DNA of 64,000 nt from Prorocentrum cordatum (GCA_963575745.1 CAUYUJ010014210.1:71001-135000), one strand, 5' to 3'. Positions 30,641-42,578 are shown, counted from the first letter of the stretch. Program-made: numbers and translations. The notes: generated by a model not told the origin, from the sequence alone.

Positions 30641-31794
30641 GCACGTCTCCTCGAAGCCCCTGGAGGCCGCCGTAGGTGCGGCGCTCGCAGGCCCGCGCGA
30701 CTCGGCACCTCCAGGGGGGCCGAGGGACGCTGAGGAGCTCTGGCGCACCGGGCGCTCATGCTCGAGGGCGCTGCCCGCTCGGTCTCCCACTGACGCACAT
30801 GCGGATCACCGGCTCCACGAGCGGGCCCACTGGCTCTGGGAGGACGCCCTCTCGCTCACACTGGCCTCGCGGTCTGGGGGCGCCCCTTCAGCGTGGGACG
30901 CCTCAGCGACCTATGCGACGACGGCGACGACGACGTCTACGTCTACGACAGCGTCGGCGACGACGAAGACGAAGTCGACGCCGACGCCTGGTGGCAGCGG
31001 TCCGAGGGGGAGGACGACGACAAGGTACCTCCCCTTCCCGACCACGACGATCAAGACAGCGGACGGCGAATATCGGAAGTCCTCGCAAGCCTAGACCATC
31101 AGACAGCGGCTTACCACCACGACCTCCTCTACAGACCCGCACGGACCGAGGCCGACCCAGTTCAGCTCAGGCTCACGAGCAGCACGCGGCGACTGCTCAG
31201 CCGCCTCACCACACCGCGGCGCGCCTGTACCACCCATCAGTGTCTTCCTGAAGACACCTGGCCATCCATATCCGGCCCCCTCACGGCCATACCCGAGCAA
31301 GATCTCCCTTGCATCCCGCCAACCTTCGCGCCACCTGTACCACCAGGCCAGGGCCAGTGCCGACCCCAATGCGAAACGCTGCGACCCCGCCGCACCGCCT
31401 CCCAGAGGCGCCAGGCTGCCACCAGGCCCTGACCGACACCCCAACAGTGCAGCGCCACCAGCCCAACATGACCCGTATTAGCATTGCGCGCGATATCTCG
31501 GACACGGCTTCGCCGTCACTGCCCATGTCCGCGCTGTGAGTCCCCGCCTGGCCGCATGGTGGCCGCCACGGCCCCCAGATCAGCGCCGTACGCACCGCGC
31601 CCCTACGATCCAGGTAGGCGCGGAGGCCACCGTCCAAGTCCAGCGGCAAAACCCTGTCAACGGTTTGCGTGGCATCGTCCGCGGCCGTCCCGATGACGCC
31701 AACCAATCAATATTGGATCGTCGCGTTGAGCAACGGGTCCGACGCCTACCTGCTCTCTACCAGTCTATCCGTCAGAGCCCCCGACCCCATAAAC
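30641..31794. other. No gene seen
   Basis: GC-rich sequence with CGACGACG-type low complexity (30900-31050). Long open frames on both strands lack recognisable domains and look compositional. Confidence 0.5.
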
Positions 31795-32410
31795 GACGAC
31801 GTTGGTCGCGAGCAGGTCGTGCTCGACGGCGCCCCCCCCCCGCACCACCGCGACGACGCACGACCCCGAAACTGCAACGGCCAACGGTCACGCTCGTGGC
31901 GTACCGGCCTCAGTCGTACGACCAGCCGTCGCGGCCACGCCAGGACGACTCCACGGCCGTCCGAGTCCACAGCCCAACTGCACAGCGCGCACACAGTCCG
32001 CAGCAGACCGGCTCTACAACCAGACTCCTCAGCAGTCCGACTCCAAAGTCCGACCGCATAACCGGCCGACTCCACTGACCGACCGCCCACAGTCCGACTC
32101 CACAGCGGACGCTTCCGCTGCTGTGTTGTCACGGCGGGAGTGCCGCTCGCAGGAGGGTAGCGACGGAGATGCTGACGACGACGCTGGGCCTCGAGCAGGC
32201 CGTGCTCGACGCCGCCCCCACGGCACCGCGACGATGCTCGACCGCGAACAGCCCGACGACACTGCAACGGCCGGCGGTCAGGCTCGTGGCGTACCGGCCT
32301 CAGTCGTACGACCAGCCGTCGCGGCCACGCCAGGGCGGCTCCACGGCCGTCCGAGCCCACAGCCCAACTGCACAGCGCGCACACCGTCCGGCCCCGCAGC
32401 AGACCGACTG
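31795..32410. repeat. ~390-bp diverged tandem duplication
   Basis: The segment from GTCGTGCTCGACG through CTCGTGGCGTACCGGCCTCA to CACAGCGCGCACAC occurs from ~31795 and again from ~32175. Over 50 bp in the middle are identical (31889 and 32282 starts). CAGTCCGACTCCACAG units lie between. Confidence 0.8.
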
Positions 32411-32949
32411 CACAGCCGGACCCTCCGGCTGCCTGGCTCCCCAACCCGACCCCACAAGCAGCCGACTCCGGTCCGACCGCCCGCAGTCCGACTCCCCAGA
32501 GGACGCTGCTGCTTCTGTGTCGTCACAGGCTGCGGCGGCGGCGGCGGGGGGCGCCCTGTCGTTCGCGAGCCGTTCAGCGGCAAAGCCCTTGTCCCCTGGC
32601 CGCCAACGGGGCTTCGCCGACCTGGGTCTTTTTCCCCCCGCGGGGCGCCGAGAGACGTGGCATACCGTCTGCTCAGCACCCCGTCACTTGCTTCAATCGC
32701 TCTGCGCCGGGGCGTGGTTGTTTCAACTCCCCCCGCTACTGTAACGTGATGCACCACCACCAAGAATGCGCTGGCGGCCCTAGCAAATGCAATTGCTGGC
32801 TGCGGCGGAACCGCCGTCTACGTGTCCGATCTTTCTTCTTATTGTTACCTAACAGCGAAGACTGATAGGTTTCTAGTGGTGTCAAAAGAGAGCATCTGAT
32901 GACTCAGAAGGGAGGTCTGGGCGGCATCCGGACAGCGAGGGCCGGGCTC
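32411..32949. other. No gene seen
   Basis: GGCGGC-rich stretch and unique sequence. No supported gene. Confidence 0.45.
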
Positions 32950-33611
32950 GTTTTAAGCAAACAGTCACAGACTTCGTGCTCTTCGACCTCCCAGAACTCC
33001 ACTCCCGGGCCACATTTTGAATGCCCGGAGCCAACTGTAGGCCACTTCCTGCTCTTCGACTTCCCAAAACTCCATTCCCGGGCCACATTTTGGATGCCCG
33101 GAGCCACCTGTAGGCCACTTCGTGTTCGTCGACTTCCCAGAACTCCATTCCCGGGCCACATTTTGGATGCCCGGAGCCAACTGTAGGCCACTTCGTGCTC
33201 TTGGACTTCCCAGAAAACCATTCCCGGGCGGCCACATTTTAAATGCCCGGAGCCAACTGTAGGCCACTTCGTGCTCTTCCATTTCCCAGAACTCCACTCC
33301 CGGGCCATATTTTGAATGCCCAGAGCCAACTGTAGGCCACTTCGTGTTCTTCGAGCTCCCAGAACTCCATTCCTGGGCATGATTTTGAATGCCCAGAGCC
33401 AACTGTAGGCCACTTGGTGGTCTTCGAGTTCCCAGAGCTCCACTCCTTAGCATGATTTTGAATGCCCGGAGCCAACTGTACGCCACTTCGTGGTCTTCGA
33501 GTACCCAGAACTCCATTCTGGGCATGATTTTGAATGCCCGGAGCCAACTGTAGGCCATTTCGTGTTCTTCGAGTTCCCAGAGCTTCATTCCCGGGCCACA
33601 TTTTGAATGCT
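32950..33611. repeat. ~74-bp satellite (CCCAGAACTCCATTCCCGGG)
   Basis: About nine units with AACTGTAGGCCACTTCGTG, TTCCCAGAACTCCA, CCGGGCCACATTTTG and AATGCCCGGAGCC. The last unit runs directly into the GAGGCT array. Confidence 0.9.
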
Positions 33612-35160
33612 GAGGCAGGCTGATGCTGAGGCTGAGGCAGGCTGAGGCTGAGGCAGGCTGAGGCTGAGGCCGAGGCTGAAGGCAGACTGAGGCTGAGGCT
33701 GCAGCAGGCTGAGGCTGAGGCTGAGGCAGGCTGAGGCTGAGGCTGAGGCAGGCTGATGCTGGGCAGGCTGAGGCTGAGGCTGAGGCTGAGGCTGATGCAG
33801 GCTGAGGCTGAGGCAGGCTGAGGCTGAGGCCGAGGCTGAAGGCAGACTGAGGCTGAGGCTGAAGCAGGCTGAGGCTGAGGCTGAGGCAGGCTGAGGCTGA
33901 GGCTGAGGCAGGCTGATGCTGAGGCAGGCTGAGGCTGAGGCTGAGGCTGATGCAGGCTGAGGCTGAGGCAGGCTGAGGCTGAGGCCGAGGCTGAAGGCAG
34001 ACTGAGGCTGAGGCTGAAGCAGGCTGAGGCTGAGGCTGAGGCTGAGGCTGAGGCTGAGGCTGAGGCTGAGGCAGGCTGATGCTGAGGCAGGCTGAGGCTG
34101 AGGCTGAGGCTGATGCAGGCTGAGGCTGAGGCAGGCTGAGGCTGAGGCCGAGGCTGAAGGCAGACTGAGGCTGAGGCTGAAGCAGGCTGAGGCTGAGGCT
34201 GAGGCAGGCTGAGGCTGAGGCTGAGGCAGGCTGATGCTGAGGCAGGCTGAGGCTGAGGCTGAGGCTGATGCAGGCTGAGGCTGAGGCTGAGGCTGAGGCG
34301 AGGCTGAGGGCTGAGGCTGAGGCTGAGGCTGAGGCTGAGGCTGATGCAGGCTGAGGCTGAGGCTGAGGCTGAGGCCGAGGCTGAAGCAGCTGAGGCTGAG
34401 GCTGCAGGCTGAGGCAGGCTGAGGCTGAGGCTGAGGCAGGCTGATGCTGAGGCAGGCTGAGGCTGAGGCTGAGGCTGATGCAGGCTGAGGCTGAGGCAGG
34501 CTGAGGCTGAGGCCGAGGCTGAAGGCAGACTGAGGCTGAGGCTGAAGCAGGCTGAGGCTGAGGCTGAGGCAGGCTGAGGCTGAGGCAGGCTGAGGCTGAG
34601 GCTGAGGCTGAGGCTGAGGCTGAGGCTGAGGCTGAGGCTGAGGCTGAGGCTGAGGCTGAGGCTGAGGCTGAGGCTGAGGCTGCAGGCTGAGGCTGAGGCT
34701 GAGGAGGCTGAGGCTGAGGAGGCTGAGGCTGAGGCTGAGGCTGAGGCTGAGGCTGAGGCTGCAGGCTGAGGCTGAGGCTGAGGCTGAGGCTGAGGCTGAG
34801 GCTGAGGCAGGCTGAGGCTGAGGCAGGCTGAGGCTGAGGCTGAGGCTGGCTGAGGCAGGCTGAGGCTGAGGCAGGCTGAGGCTGAGGCCGAGGCTGAAGG
34901 CAGACTGAGGCTGAGGCTGAAGCAGGCTGAGGCTGAGGCTGAGGCAGGCTGAGGCTGAGGCTGAGGCAGGCTGATGCTGAGGCAGGCTGAGGCTGAGGCT
35001 GAGGCTGATGCAGGCTGAGGCTGAGGCAGGCTGAGGCTGAGGCCGAGGCTGAAGGCAGACTGATGCTGAGGCTGAAGCAGGCTGAGGCTGAGGCTGAGGC
35101 AGGCTGAGGCTGAGGCAGGCTGAGGCTGAGGCTGAGGCAGGCTGAGGCTGAGGCTGTGAC
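33612..35160. repeat. (GAGGCT)n array with ~160-bp higher-order structure
   Basis: 1.55 kb of GAGGCT/GCAGGCT hexamers. The rare variant AAGGCAGACTGA marks a higher-order unit, occurring at 33679, 33839, 33994, 34157, 34522, 34897 and 35052. The 741-aa Ser/Ala/Gln/Pro frame is an artefact of the 6-bp period. Confidence 0.95.
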
Positions 35161-35344
35161 TGCGACTGCCGTTGACACTGCGACTGTCATCGCGAATGCG
35201 ACTACGACTGCGAGAACAGCAGAATTCTACAACTGGATTCTCATTTGAATCTTAAGGGGAATGCTTCCAGATATGCTCCTACACATCGCTGTCAGGTTGC
35301 TTTGCCGGGATAATTTGTTTGTTTTGTGTTGTTTTGTTGTGTTT
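35161..35344. other. Short spacer, no gene
   Basis: Unique sequence with GCGACTGC-type decay of the hexamer at its left edge. Confidence 0.4.
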
Positions 35345-35620
35345 TGTTTTTCTCTCTCTCTCTCTCTCTCGTTATCAATTTCTTTATGTTGTTTGTTATG
35401 CTATCTCTCTCATTATCTCTTTCTTTGCTTGTTCTCTCTCTCTCTCTCTGTCTTTATTTGCTGATTGCTTTCTTTCTTCCTTTTTTTTCTATATCTCTCT
35501 CTCTCTGTATCTAAATCTCATTCTTTCTCACTCTCTCTCAGGGTGGGGGGGAGGGGAAAGTGGACAGAGAGAGAGAGAGAGAAAGAGAAAGAGAAAGAGA
35601 AAGAGAAAGAGAGAGTCGCC
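35345..35620. repeat. (TC)n then (GA)n tracts
   Basis: TC microsatellite to ~35540, then GAGAAA repeats at 35563-35615. Confidence 0.9.
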
Positions 35621-35820
35621 CTGGGAATGGGGTCCTTATCACCAGCCTTGATGAGGGCGTCGTCCAACTGCGGGTCGTCCTGGGCCTGGCAGGCATGCAA
35701 CGGGGGAGAGGGGGAGGAGGGGGAGAAGGCGGCGGGGGGGGTGGAAGAGGGGGAGGCGCAATGGGGTGAGGATGGGGAGCAGGGGAAAGAGAATAATGAA
35801 TCTGCGCAATATGCTGCTCA
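35621..35820. other. Spacer, GGGGA-rich
   Basis: Unique to GGGGAG-rich sequence. No gene. Confidence 0.4.
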
Positions 35821-36090
35821 TGGTCATGGTGGTTATGGTGGTGATGGTGATGGTGATGGTGATGGTGATGGTGATGGTGATGGTGATGGTGATGGTGGTG
35901 GTGGTGGTGGTGGTGGTGGTGGTGGTGTTGGTGGTGGTGGTGGTGGTGAGGATGAGGATGAGGATGAGGATGACGATGCCGATGACGACGACGAGGATGA
36001 TACTGCTGCTGCTGATGATGATGGTGATGATGCTGATGTTGGTCATGATGCTGATGGTGATGATGACGACGATGGTGGTGGTGGTGGTGG
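35821..36090. repeat. (GGTGAT)n/(GGT)n/(GAT)n microsatellite
   Basis: Imperfect GAT/GGT repeats give poly-Asp, poly-Met/Val or poly-His frames depending on register. Confidence 0.95.
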
Positions 36091-36339
36091 TGATGGTAAT
36101 TGCGCTTTCCACGGGCAGGCAGCGCCAAGCACACTGGAACCTCAGCCCCTTAGGGAAAAAAAACGAAGCGCCTGCCCTGCGGGCAAGCCATCCGCCCAAA
36201 CTGGCATTGCACAAGTGGCTGACATTCCTAATGTTGGTCAGCCCCTGGAACTGTTTGGATTTTTACGCACCGTCGCAACCAATAAGGTTGTTTGAGGGAG
36301 TTTCTGTGGAACTACCGTCATCCTCACCCCCGGCGCGGG

Positions 36340-38465
36340 GAACACAGGAGCCCAGAGCGGCCTCGGGCACCGTTTCCGGACAGATCCGCTGGATCCGGTG
36401 GATCCGCCGACGAATCCCAAACCGGCGCCCTCTCTTGAGACATCCTCACAAAACCGGCCCCGGGGGAGGTGCCCAGAGGAGCCCAGAGCGGCCTCTGGCA
36501 CCGTTTCCGGACAGATCCGCTGGATCCGGTGGATCCGCCGACGAATCCCAAACCGGCGCCCTCGCTTGAGACATCCTCACAAAACCGGCCCCGGGGGAGG
36601 TGCCCAGAGGAGCCCAGAGCGGCCTCCGGCACCGTTTCCGGACAGATCCGGTGGATCCGCTGGATCCGCTGGATCCGGTGACGAATCCCAAACCGGCGCC
36701 CTCGCTTGAGACATCCTCACAAAACCGGCCCCGGGGGAGGTGCCCAGAGGAGCCCAGAGCGGCCTCCGGCACCGTTTCCGGACAGATCCGGTGGATCCGT
36801 GGATCCGCCGACGAATCCCAAACCGGCGCCCTCGCTTGAGACATCCTCACAAAACCGGCCCCGGGGGAGGTGCCCAGAGGAGCCCAGAGCGGCCTCCGGC
36901 ACCGTTTCCGGACAGATCCGCTGGATCCGGTGGATCCGCCGACGAATCCCAAACCGGCGCCCTCGCTTGAGACATCCTCACAAAACCGGCCCCGGGGGAG
37001 GTGCCCAGAGGAGCCCAGAGCGGCCTCCGGCACCGTTTCCGGACAGATGGATCCTGGATCCGCTGGATCCGCTGGATCCGGTGACGAATCCCAAACCGGC
37101 GCCCTCGCTTGAGACATCCTCACAAAACCGGCCCCGGGGGAGGTGCCCAGAGGAAGACCGGCCCCGGGGGAGGTGCCCAGAGGAGCCCAGAGCGGCCTCC
37201 GGCACCGTTTCCGGACAGATCCGCCGACGAATCCCAAACCGGCGCCCTCGCTTGAGACATCCTCACAAAACCGGCCCCGGGGGAGGTGCCCAGAGGAGCC
37301 CAGAGCGGCCTCCGGCACCGTTTCCGGACAGATCCGCTGGATCCGGTGGATCCGCCGACGAATCCCAAACCGGCGCCCTCGCTTGAGACATCCTCACAAA
37401 ACCGGCCCCGGGGGAGGTGCCCAGAGGAGCCCACCCCGACTCTGGATCCGCCCTACTTTGGAATTTCCGTCTTATTTTTCAAGCCCCGCTGATGCCAATT
37501 TCCGCCCTACTTTTCTGTTGCTGTTTGTGTGGATTTCTGCCCTATTTTATGTTGGGTGCAGCAATTTCCGCCCTACTTTTTCGGCCTCTTATAGGTGGAT
37601 TTCCGACGCAATTTTAAGTTGGAAAAAAAGCCAAAGTAGGGCGGATCGGGAGTCAGGGCAGAGCGGCCTCCGGCACCGTTTCCGGACAGATCCGCTGGAT
37701 CCAGTGGATCCGCCGACGAATCCCAAACCGGCGCCCTCGCTTGAGACATCCTCACAAAACCGGCCCCGGGGGAGGTGCCCAGAGGAGCCCAGAGCGGCCT
37801 CCGGCACCGTTTCCGGACAGATCCGCTGGATCCGGTGGATCCGCCGACGAATCCCAAACCGGCCCCGGGGGAGGTGCCCATGGAGCCCAGAACGGCCTCC
37901 GGCACCGTTTCCGGACAGATCCGCTGGATCCGGTGGATCCGCCGACGAATCCCAAACCGGCGCCCTCGCTTGAGACATCCTCACAAAACCGGCCCCGGGG
38001 GAGGTGCCCAGAGGAGCCCAGAGCGGCCTCCGGCACCGTTTCCGGACAGATCCGGTGGATCCGTGGATCCCTGGATCCGGTGACGAATCCCAAACCGGCG
38101 CCCTCGCTTGAGACATCCTCACAAAACCGGCCCCGGGGGAGGTGCCCAGAGGAGCCCAGAGCGGCCTCCGGCACCGTTTCCGGACAGATCCGCTGGATCC
38201 GGTGGATCCGCCGACGAATCCCAAACCGGCCCCGGGGGAGGTGCCCATGGAGCCCAGAGCGGCCTCCGGCACCGTTTCCGGACAGATCCGCTGGATCCCG
38301 ATCCGGATCCGCCGACGAATCCCAAACCGGCGCCCTCGCTTGAGACATCCTCACAAAACCGGCCCCGGGGGAGGTGCCCAGAGGAGCCCAGAGCGGCCTC
38401 CGGCACCGTTTCCGGACAGATCCGGACAGATCCGGTGGATCCGCGCCCCGGGGGAGGTGCCCAGA
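36340..38465. repeat. ~131-bp GGATCCG-rich satellite array
   Basis: About 14 units with CAGAGCGGCCTCCGGCACCG, TTTCCGGACAGATCCG, a variable GGATCCGSTGGATCC run, ACGAATCCCAAACCGGCGCC, TTGAGACATCCTCACAAAAC and CCGGGGGAGGTGCCC. Neighbours are highly similar, differing mainly in the number of GGATCCG steps. The array is split once by a 225-bp TIR element (37434-37658). Frames of 200-290 aa are artefacts. Confidence 0.95.
37434..37658. mobile_element. 225-bp MITE-like element inside the satellite
   Basis: The ends form inverted repeats matching at 25 of 28 positions (CCCCGACTC at the left, complement of CCCTGACTC at the right, both followed by GATCCGCCCTACTTTGG). A 2-bp CA lies on both sides. Removing the element and one CA restores the satellite unit GAGGAGCCCAGAGCGG found in every neighbour. 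Internally the CCGCCCTACTTT part of the terminus recurs about four times as subterminal repeats. It has no coding capacity. A TA-like 2-bp duplication hints at a Tc1/mariner-type transposase, but this is inference. Confidence 0.8.
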
Positions 38466-38469
38466 GGAG

Positions 38470-38640
38470 GAATGAGGAGGAGGAGGAGGAGGAGGAGGAG
38501 GAGGAGGAGGAGGAGGAGGAGGAGGAGGAGGAGAAGATGATGGAGCTGTGGGGTGGAGGAGGACAGACGGAGGCAAGAGAAGGATGGAGGAGGAGGAGGA
38601 GGAGGAGGAGGAGGAGGAGGAGGAGGAGGAGGAGGAACCT
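38470..38640. repeat. Two (GGA)n tracts
   Basis: Pure GGA at ~38470-38534 and ~38584-38636, at the right edge of the satellite. Confidence 0.95.
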
Positions 38641-39236
38641 CATCCTCACCCTCGCCAACAGGCGCACGCACCTTCTTCTATATACAGAAACTCCCGATCA
38701 ACCGCAGAGCGGCCGGCTAGTATCCAATCAGTCTCCCGCCAAGTTTCTCGTGCGGGTCCACGGGCTCCAGCCTTGCACCATGTCAAACTGTCATGTCGAC
38801 GGGCAACGATCCACTCGGGACCCTGGCATAGCGCACTGTGGCGCACAATTTCCGCCAGATGCTGCTTGGCGTGGGATAGCTAAAAGACATGTGCTTGCAT
38901 GTGTGCTGCTGGCAATTGCTCCAGTATGTGTTTCCCTGTAGCGTGGGCTCTTGTCGCCGAAGATGTCTCGAATGACGAACCTGGCATTACACTGAATTGC
39001 TCTCCCAGCTCGAATTCAACTCCCCCGTGGCATGCGCGTAGAGCCTCACATGCATGCCGCAATGGCGACGGCGCCGCGGCTCGTGGCCGCGTGCTCCGAA
39101 GGGCCGTGCCGCTCAACAGTTTGTCCGGTGCAGCAGACTCACCATCTGCCTGGCCAGCAGTCAGGATCTCTTGAAGTGTGCCTTGGAGCACGCCTCCTGC
39201 CTTCCTCAGAAGGAGAGTGACGACAAGGGAAAGACT
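38641..39236. other. No gene seen
   Basis: About 600 bp of unique sequence between GGA tracts. No domain-bearing frame. Confidence 0.45.
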
Positions 39237-39435
39237 GGAGGAGGAGGGAGGAGGAGGAGGAGGAGGAGGAGGAGGAGGAGGAGGAGGAGGAGGAGGAGGT
39301 GGAGGAGGAGGAGGAGGAGGAGGAGGAGGAGGAGGGAGGGGAGGAGGATGAGGATGATGAGGACGGGGGATGAGGGGGATGAGGAGGAGGAGGAGGAGGA
39401 GGAGGAGGAGGAGGAGGAGGAGGAGGAGGAGGGGA
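39237..39435. repeat. (GGA)n microsatellite
   Basis: ~200 bp of GGA with GGATGA interruptions. Confidence 0.95.
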
Positions 39436-40207
39436 AAGAGGACGTACGAGGGCAATAAAGACCAGAACAAGGACAATGCTAAGGAGGGAGGCGCTATGGA
39501 TAGGGCAGGAGGAGAAAGAAGACAAGGAGGCCGAGGAGGAAGAAGAGAACGTGGAGCCAATCAATCACGGGAGTGTCCGAGGGCATGCCGAAGAAAGGCG
39601 GACCCTCCTTCGTAGACCAGAAATCTGCATAACCTGTCAACGTTCGGAGGTCCGACCGACAAGTGGGGTCCGGCGTCGACCCAAGAAGTCCGCGCGGACC
39701 TCCGAGAATTTCTTTTGTGGCGCCAGGGAAGGAAGCCCAACGCCGATCCAAGAAATCCACGAAAAACACATACGCGCGCTGTTCCTCCAGGGCCTCGGAT
39801 CAGGCCCAAATCGGCGCGCTCCCCCAAAGGCGACGACCTACCAGACCACCCCAAACCACCCGGAAGACCCGAATTTCGGGTGGTGTGTGTGGGGGGGGGG
39901 GGGGGGTACGGGGCTCCATCTGTGTTTCCTCCATTTTCCCCGACCCCCCTCCCATCGGGGATGGACAGACCTCCCTTTAGTAAAACGTGGTTTAACGAAA
40001 ACGACCTCGGGCCCAAACCTGGCGGGCGCAAGCCTGGAAAATGACGGCCGCGACGCCCTCCCGCGAACCGAAAACGGCCAATTCCTGAATCGACGTGTCA
40101 GGGTAGGAGGTCTGTCCACCCCCGATCCCACTGGAAATGGAAGGCAAACTGAGGCCTTCGGGTTGGGTTGGGGTGCTTCGGTGGGTGGCGATCTTCGGCT
40201 CCCCCTG
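39436..40207. other. No gene seen
   Basis: Unique sequence with a G17 homopolymer at ~39890-39906. Short frames lack motifs. Confidence 0.45.
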
Positions 40208-40385
40208 GCCCCGCGGCCTCCCGCGGAGCAGGGGCCCGGCTCTCCGCGGAGAGCTGCTGGCGCAGCCGCTGCAGCTCCGCCCGCGCCTCGCCGGACCTGC
40301 GCCGCTCCTGCTCGAGGCTGGCGGTCGCCTCCCGGAGCTCCTGCGCCCGGCTCGGCGCTGGCCCGCCCCCCTCGTCGTGATCCCC
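40208..40385 (-). pseudogene. Possible coiled-coil exon fragment
   Basis: On the reverse strand a stretch reads GDHDEGG, then RAQELREATASLEQERRRS, then GEARAELQRLRQQLSAES, with strong heptad-like charge patterning. The sequence just upstream ends in TCTCAG at 40386-40391, a plausible 3' splice acceptor. No donor, neighbouring exon or start was found, so this may be a displaced exon or chance. Confidence 0.35.
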
Positions 40386-41279
40386 TGAGACGAAGACAAG
40401 ACGAGACGACGACAAAATCGTGCGGGAATGATCTAGTCGAGAACCTCTGAGATCTGGCGGCTCTGGAAGATGTCTCGGGCGCCGCGGCCTTCTCAGAGCC
40501 TTCCAGAAAGCTCTGAGAGCGTTCCGGAACGCTCCGGAACGGATTTCTCCTCGTCCTAGCCCCGTCCGATGCCCGCGCGCCTCCCGCCTCTCTGCCTTCC
40601 CCCCCCCCCTTCTCCTGCTCCTCCTCCGCCTCCTCCGCCTCTGCTGCACCTCATGAATGTGACTCTCCCCTCTCTCCCCGGAATCTGTCCGGAAGATGCC
40701 TCCTGTCCTCTGCGCGTGTACTGTTCCTGAAAACGCAGGACTGGGCGACAAAGGTGATCCTTTTCATGGCGTTTTCCAATCCGACGGCTTTCGGTCTTTT
40801 CAAACGGTGCTCACGCTGCAGCGTGGCCGTCATTTTAGGATCGGCGCTTTGCCACCGTTGTTCATAATGGCGCTCCTGCCCAACACGGGCCACTTTTCTG
40901 GATCCGAGTCCCTTTTCATCGTTGTCGCCGCCCTCGTCTCCCCGTTCCGTCTTCTCCTTCCTCCCGCTCCCTCCACTCAAGATCCTGCTGCTGCCGTTCG
41001 TCATCGTCCTCCTCCTTCCTCTTCCTCCTTCCTCCTTCCTCCTCCTCCTCCTTTTCCTCCTGCTCATTCTCCTGCTCACCCGCCACTTCCTCCTCCTTCT
41101 CCTCCTATGAATTCAGCTCCCCGTTCCCAAGTGCACGTAACACGATGGGGCCTTGTTTGGAGTCCCAGGTCGGCTATGACACGCGTCCGCGGATAGAGAA
41201 AATATCAGCGCAATGGGAAGGGATGTGAGGAAGGGATAGGACCGATAGGATGTCAAACGTGGCGCGGCCGCACCTAGCT
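40386..41279. other. No gene seen
   Basis: Unique sequence with small CTCC tracts (40610-40640, 40980-41105). TCTGAGAGCGTTCCGGAACGC repeats near 40490-40540 form a small palindrome. No gene. Confidence 0.45.
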
Positions 41280-41650
41280 TCTTCCTCCTCCCCCTCTCCT
41301 GTCCCTCCTCCTCCTCTTCCTCCTACTCCTCCTCCTCCTCCTCCTCCTCCTCCTCCTCCGCCTCCCCCTCCTCCTGACCCCTCCTCCTCCCAGTCCTCCT
41401 CTTTCCCCTCTTACTCCCCCCCTCCTTCCTCCTCCTCCTCCTCCTCTCCCTCCTCTCTCTCCTCCTCCTCCCTCCCTCCTCCTCCTCCTCCTCGTCCTCT
41501 CCTCCTCCTCCCCATCCTCCTGCTCTTCCTCCTCCTCCTCCTCCTCCTCCTCCTCTTTCTCTTTCTCCTAGTCCTCCTCCTCCTCCTCCTCCTCCTCATC
41601 CTCTTGCTCCTCTTACTCACCCTCCTCCTTCTCCTCTTACTTCTCCTCAT
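41280..41650. repeat. (TCC)n microsatellite field
   Basis: Imperfect TCC repeats. They precede the ~84-bp-unit repeat exactly as TCC repeats do at 63.4 kb. Confidence 0.95.
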
Positions 41651-41710
41651 CATCCATTCTATTTTCTTATAAATAATTTCTCCCTGTCGCACCCTGATGC
41701 CAGTTTTTGG

Positions 41711-42258
41711 GGCGGGCCGGGCGTTTCGCCTGAGAACTCCTCACAATGTATGACTCAGAAACTTAATACATGGCAGCAATTTCACAGATGGAGGGCGGGT
41801 GGTTTTCAAAATGTGACTCTCGCCTTAGCGCCGCGCGCAGTCGTTCTAAAACATGGCAAGAGTTCCGCGGATTGAAGGTCACCTGTTTTCAAAATGTGGC
41901 TCTCGCCTTAGCGCCGCGCGCAGTCGTTCTCACAAGTTGCAAGAGCTTCACGGATTGATGATGACCCGTTTTCAACATGTGGCTCTCGCCTTAGCGTCGC
42001 GCACATTCGTTCTAACAAATTGCAAGAGTGTCACGGATTGAAGATAACCCGTTTTCAAAATGTGGCTCTCGCCTTAGCGCCGCGCACAATCGTTCTAAAA
42101 CATTGCAAGAGCTTCACGGATTGAGGGCCGTTGCTTTTCAACATGTCGCTCTCGCCTTAGCGCCGCGCACATTCGTTCATAAATTTTGCAATATTTCACG
42201 GGTTCCCACGATCAACGTACCAAAAAGGGTGTTTGGGAAAGATTCAGGATTTTGCGGG
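41711..42258. repeat. Dispersed ~84-bp-unit repeat, copy 1
   Basis: It begins with GGCGGGCCGGGCGTTTCGCC. Then come ~5 units with TTTTCAAAATGTGGCTCTCG, CCTTAGCGCCGCGC, TCGTTCTAAAACATTGCAAG and CTTCACGGATTGA. It ends in GATTCAGGATTTTGCGG. The whole structure recurs at 63461-64000. It is followed by R1 and R2, suggesting one composite dispersed element of ~1 kb. Confidence 0.85.
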
Positions 42259-42305
42259 TGCAACAGTTACGTCGGTTCGCGGTGTTGAAATCACATAAGC
42301 CCCGC

Positions 42306-42561
42306 GACTCCAACGAAGGACCCATGGGGGCCCATCCGGAAGGAAAGAACTTCTGGGGCGCGCCCAGGAACACAGGGGGTCCGGCTTCCGCGGAGGAAAG
42401 GACAAATCCCTGGCGAGGGGTTCGAGCACGGGGGTTACCCCCGCCTCACATTCCGGAAAAGGAATAAATTGTCAGCCGCGGGGGTGCCCGCGCGAGGGGT
42501 CCCCCCCCCCCAGCGCAACCAGAGGAGGAAAAGCGTGAGAGCCCATATTGTAAGTGCAATG
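42306..42561. repeat. Dispersed repeat R1, copy 2
   Basis: Matches 12467-12726 along its length, including GGGTTCGAGCACGGGGG and GCCGCGGGGGTGCCCGCG. Here only ~17 bp separate it from R2. Confidence 0.8.
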
Positions 42562-42578
42562 AAGCACAAGTACTAGTT

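Noticed and set aside
30676-32749. Long GC-rich frames up to 315 aa on the plus strand
   Set aside because: They span a tandem duplication in more than one frame and contain no recognisable domain.
32965-35190. 741-aa reverse-strand Ser/Ala/Gln/Pro frame
   Set aside because: It is produced by a 6-bp repeat period plus an upstream 74-bp satellite; there is no protein signal.
36398-38576. Many overlapping 100-290 aa frames on both strands
   Set aside because: They arise from the ~131-bp satellite and cycle through frames as unit length varies.
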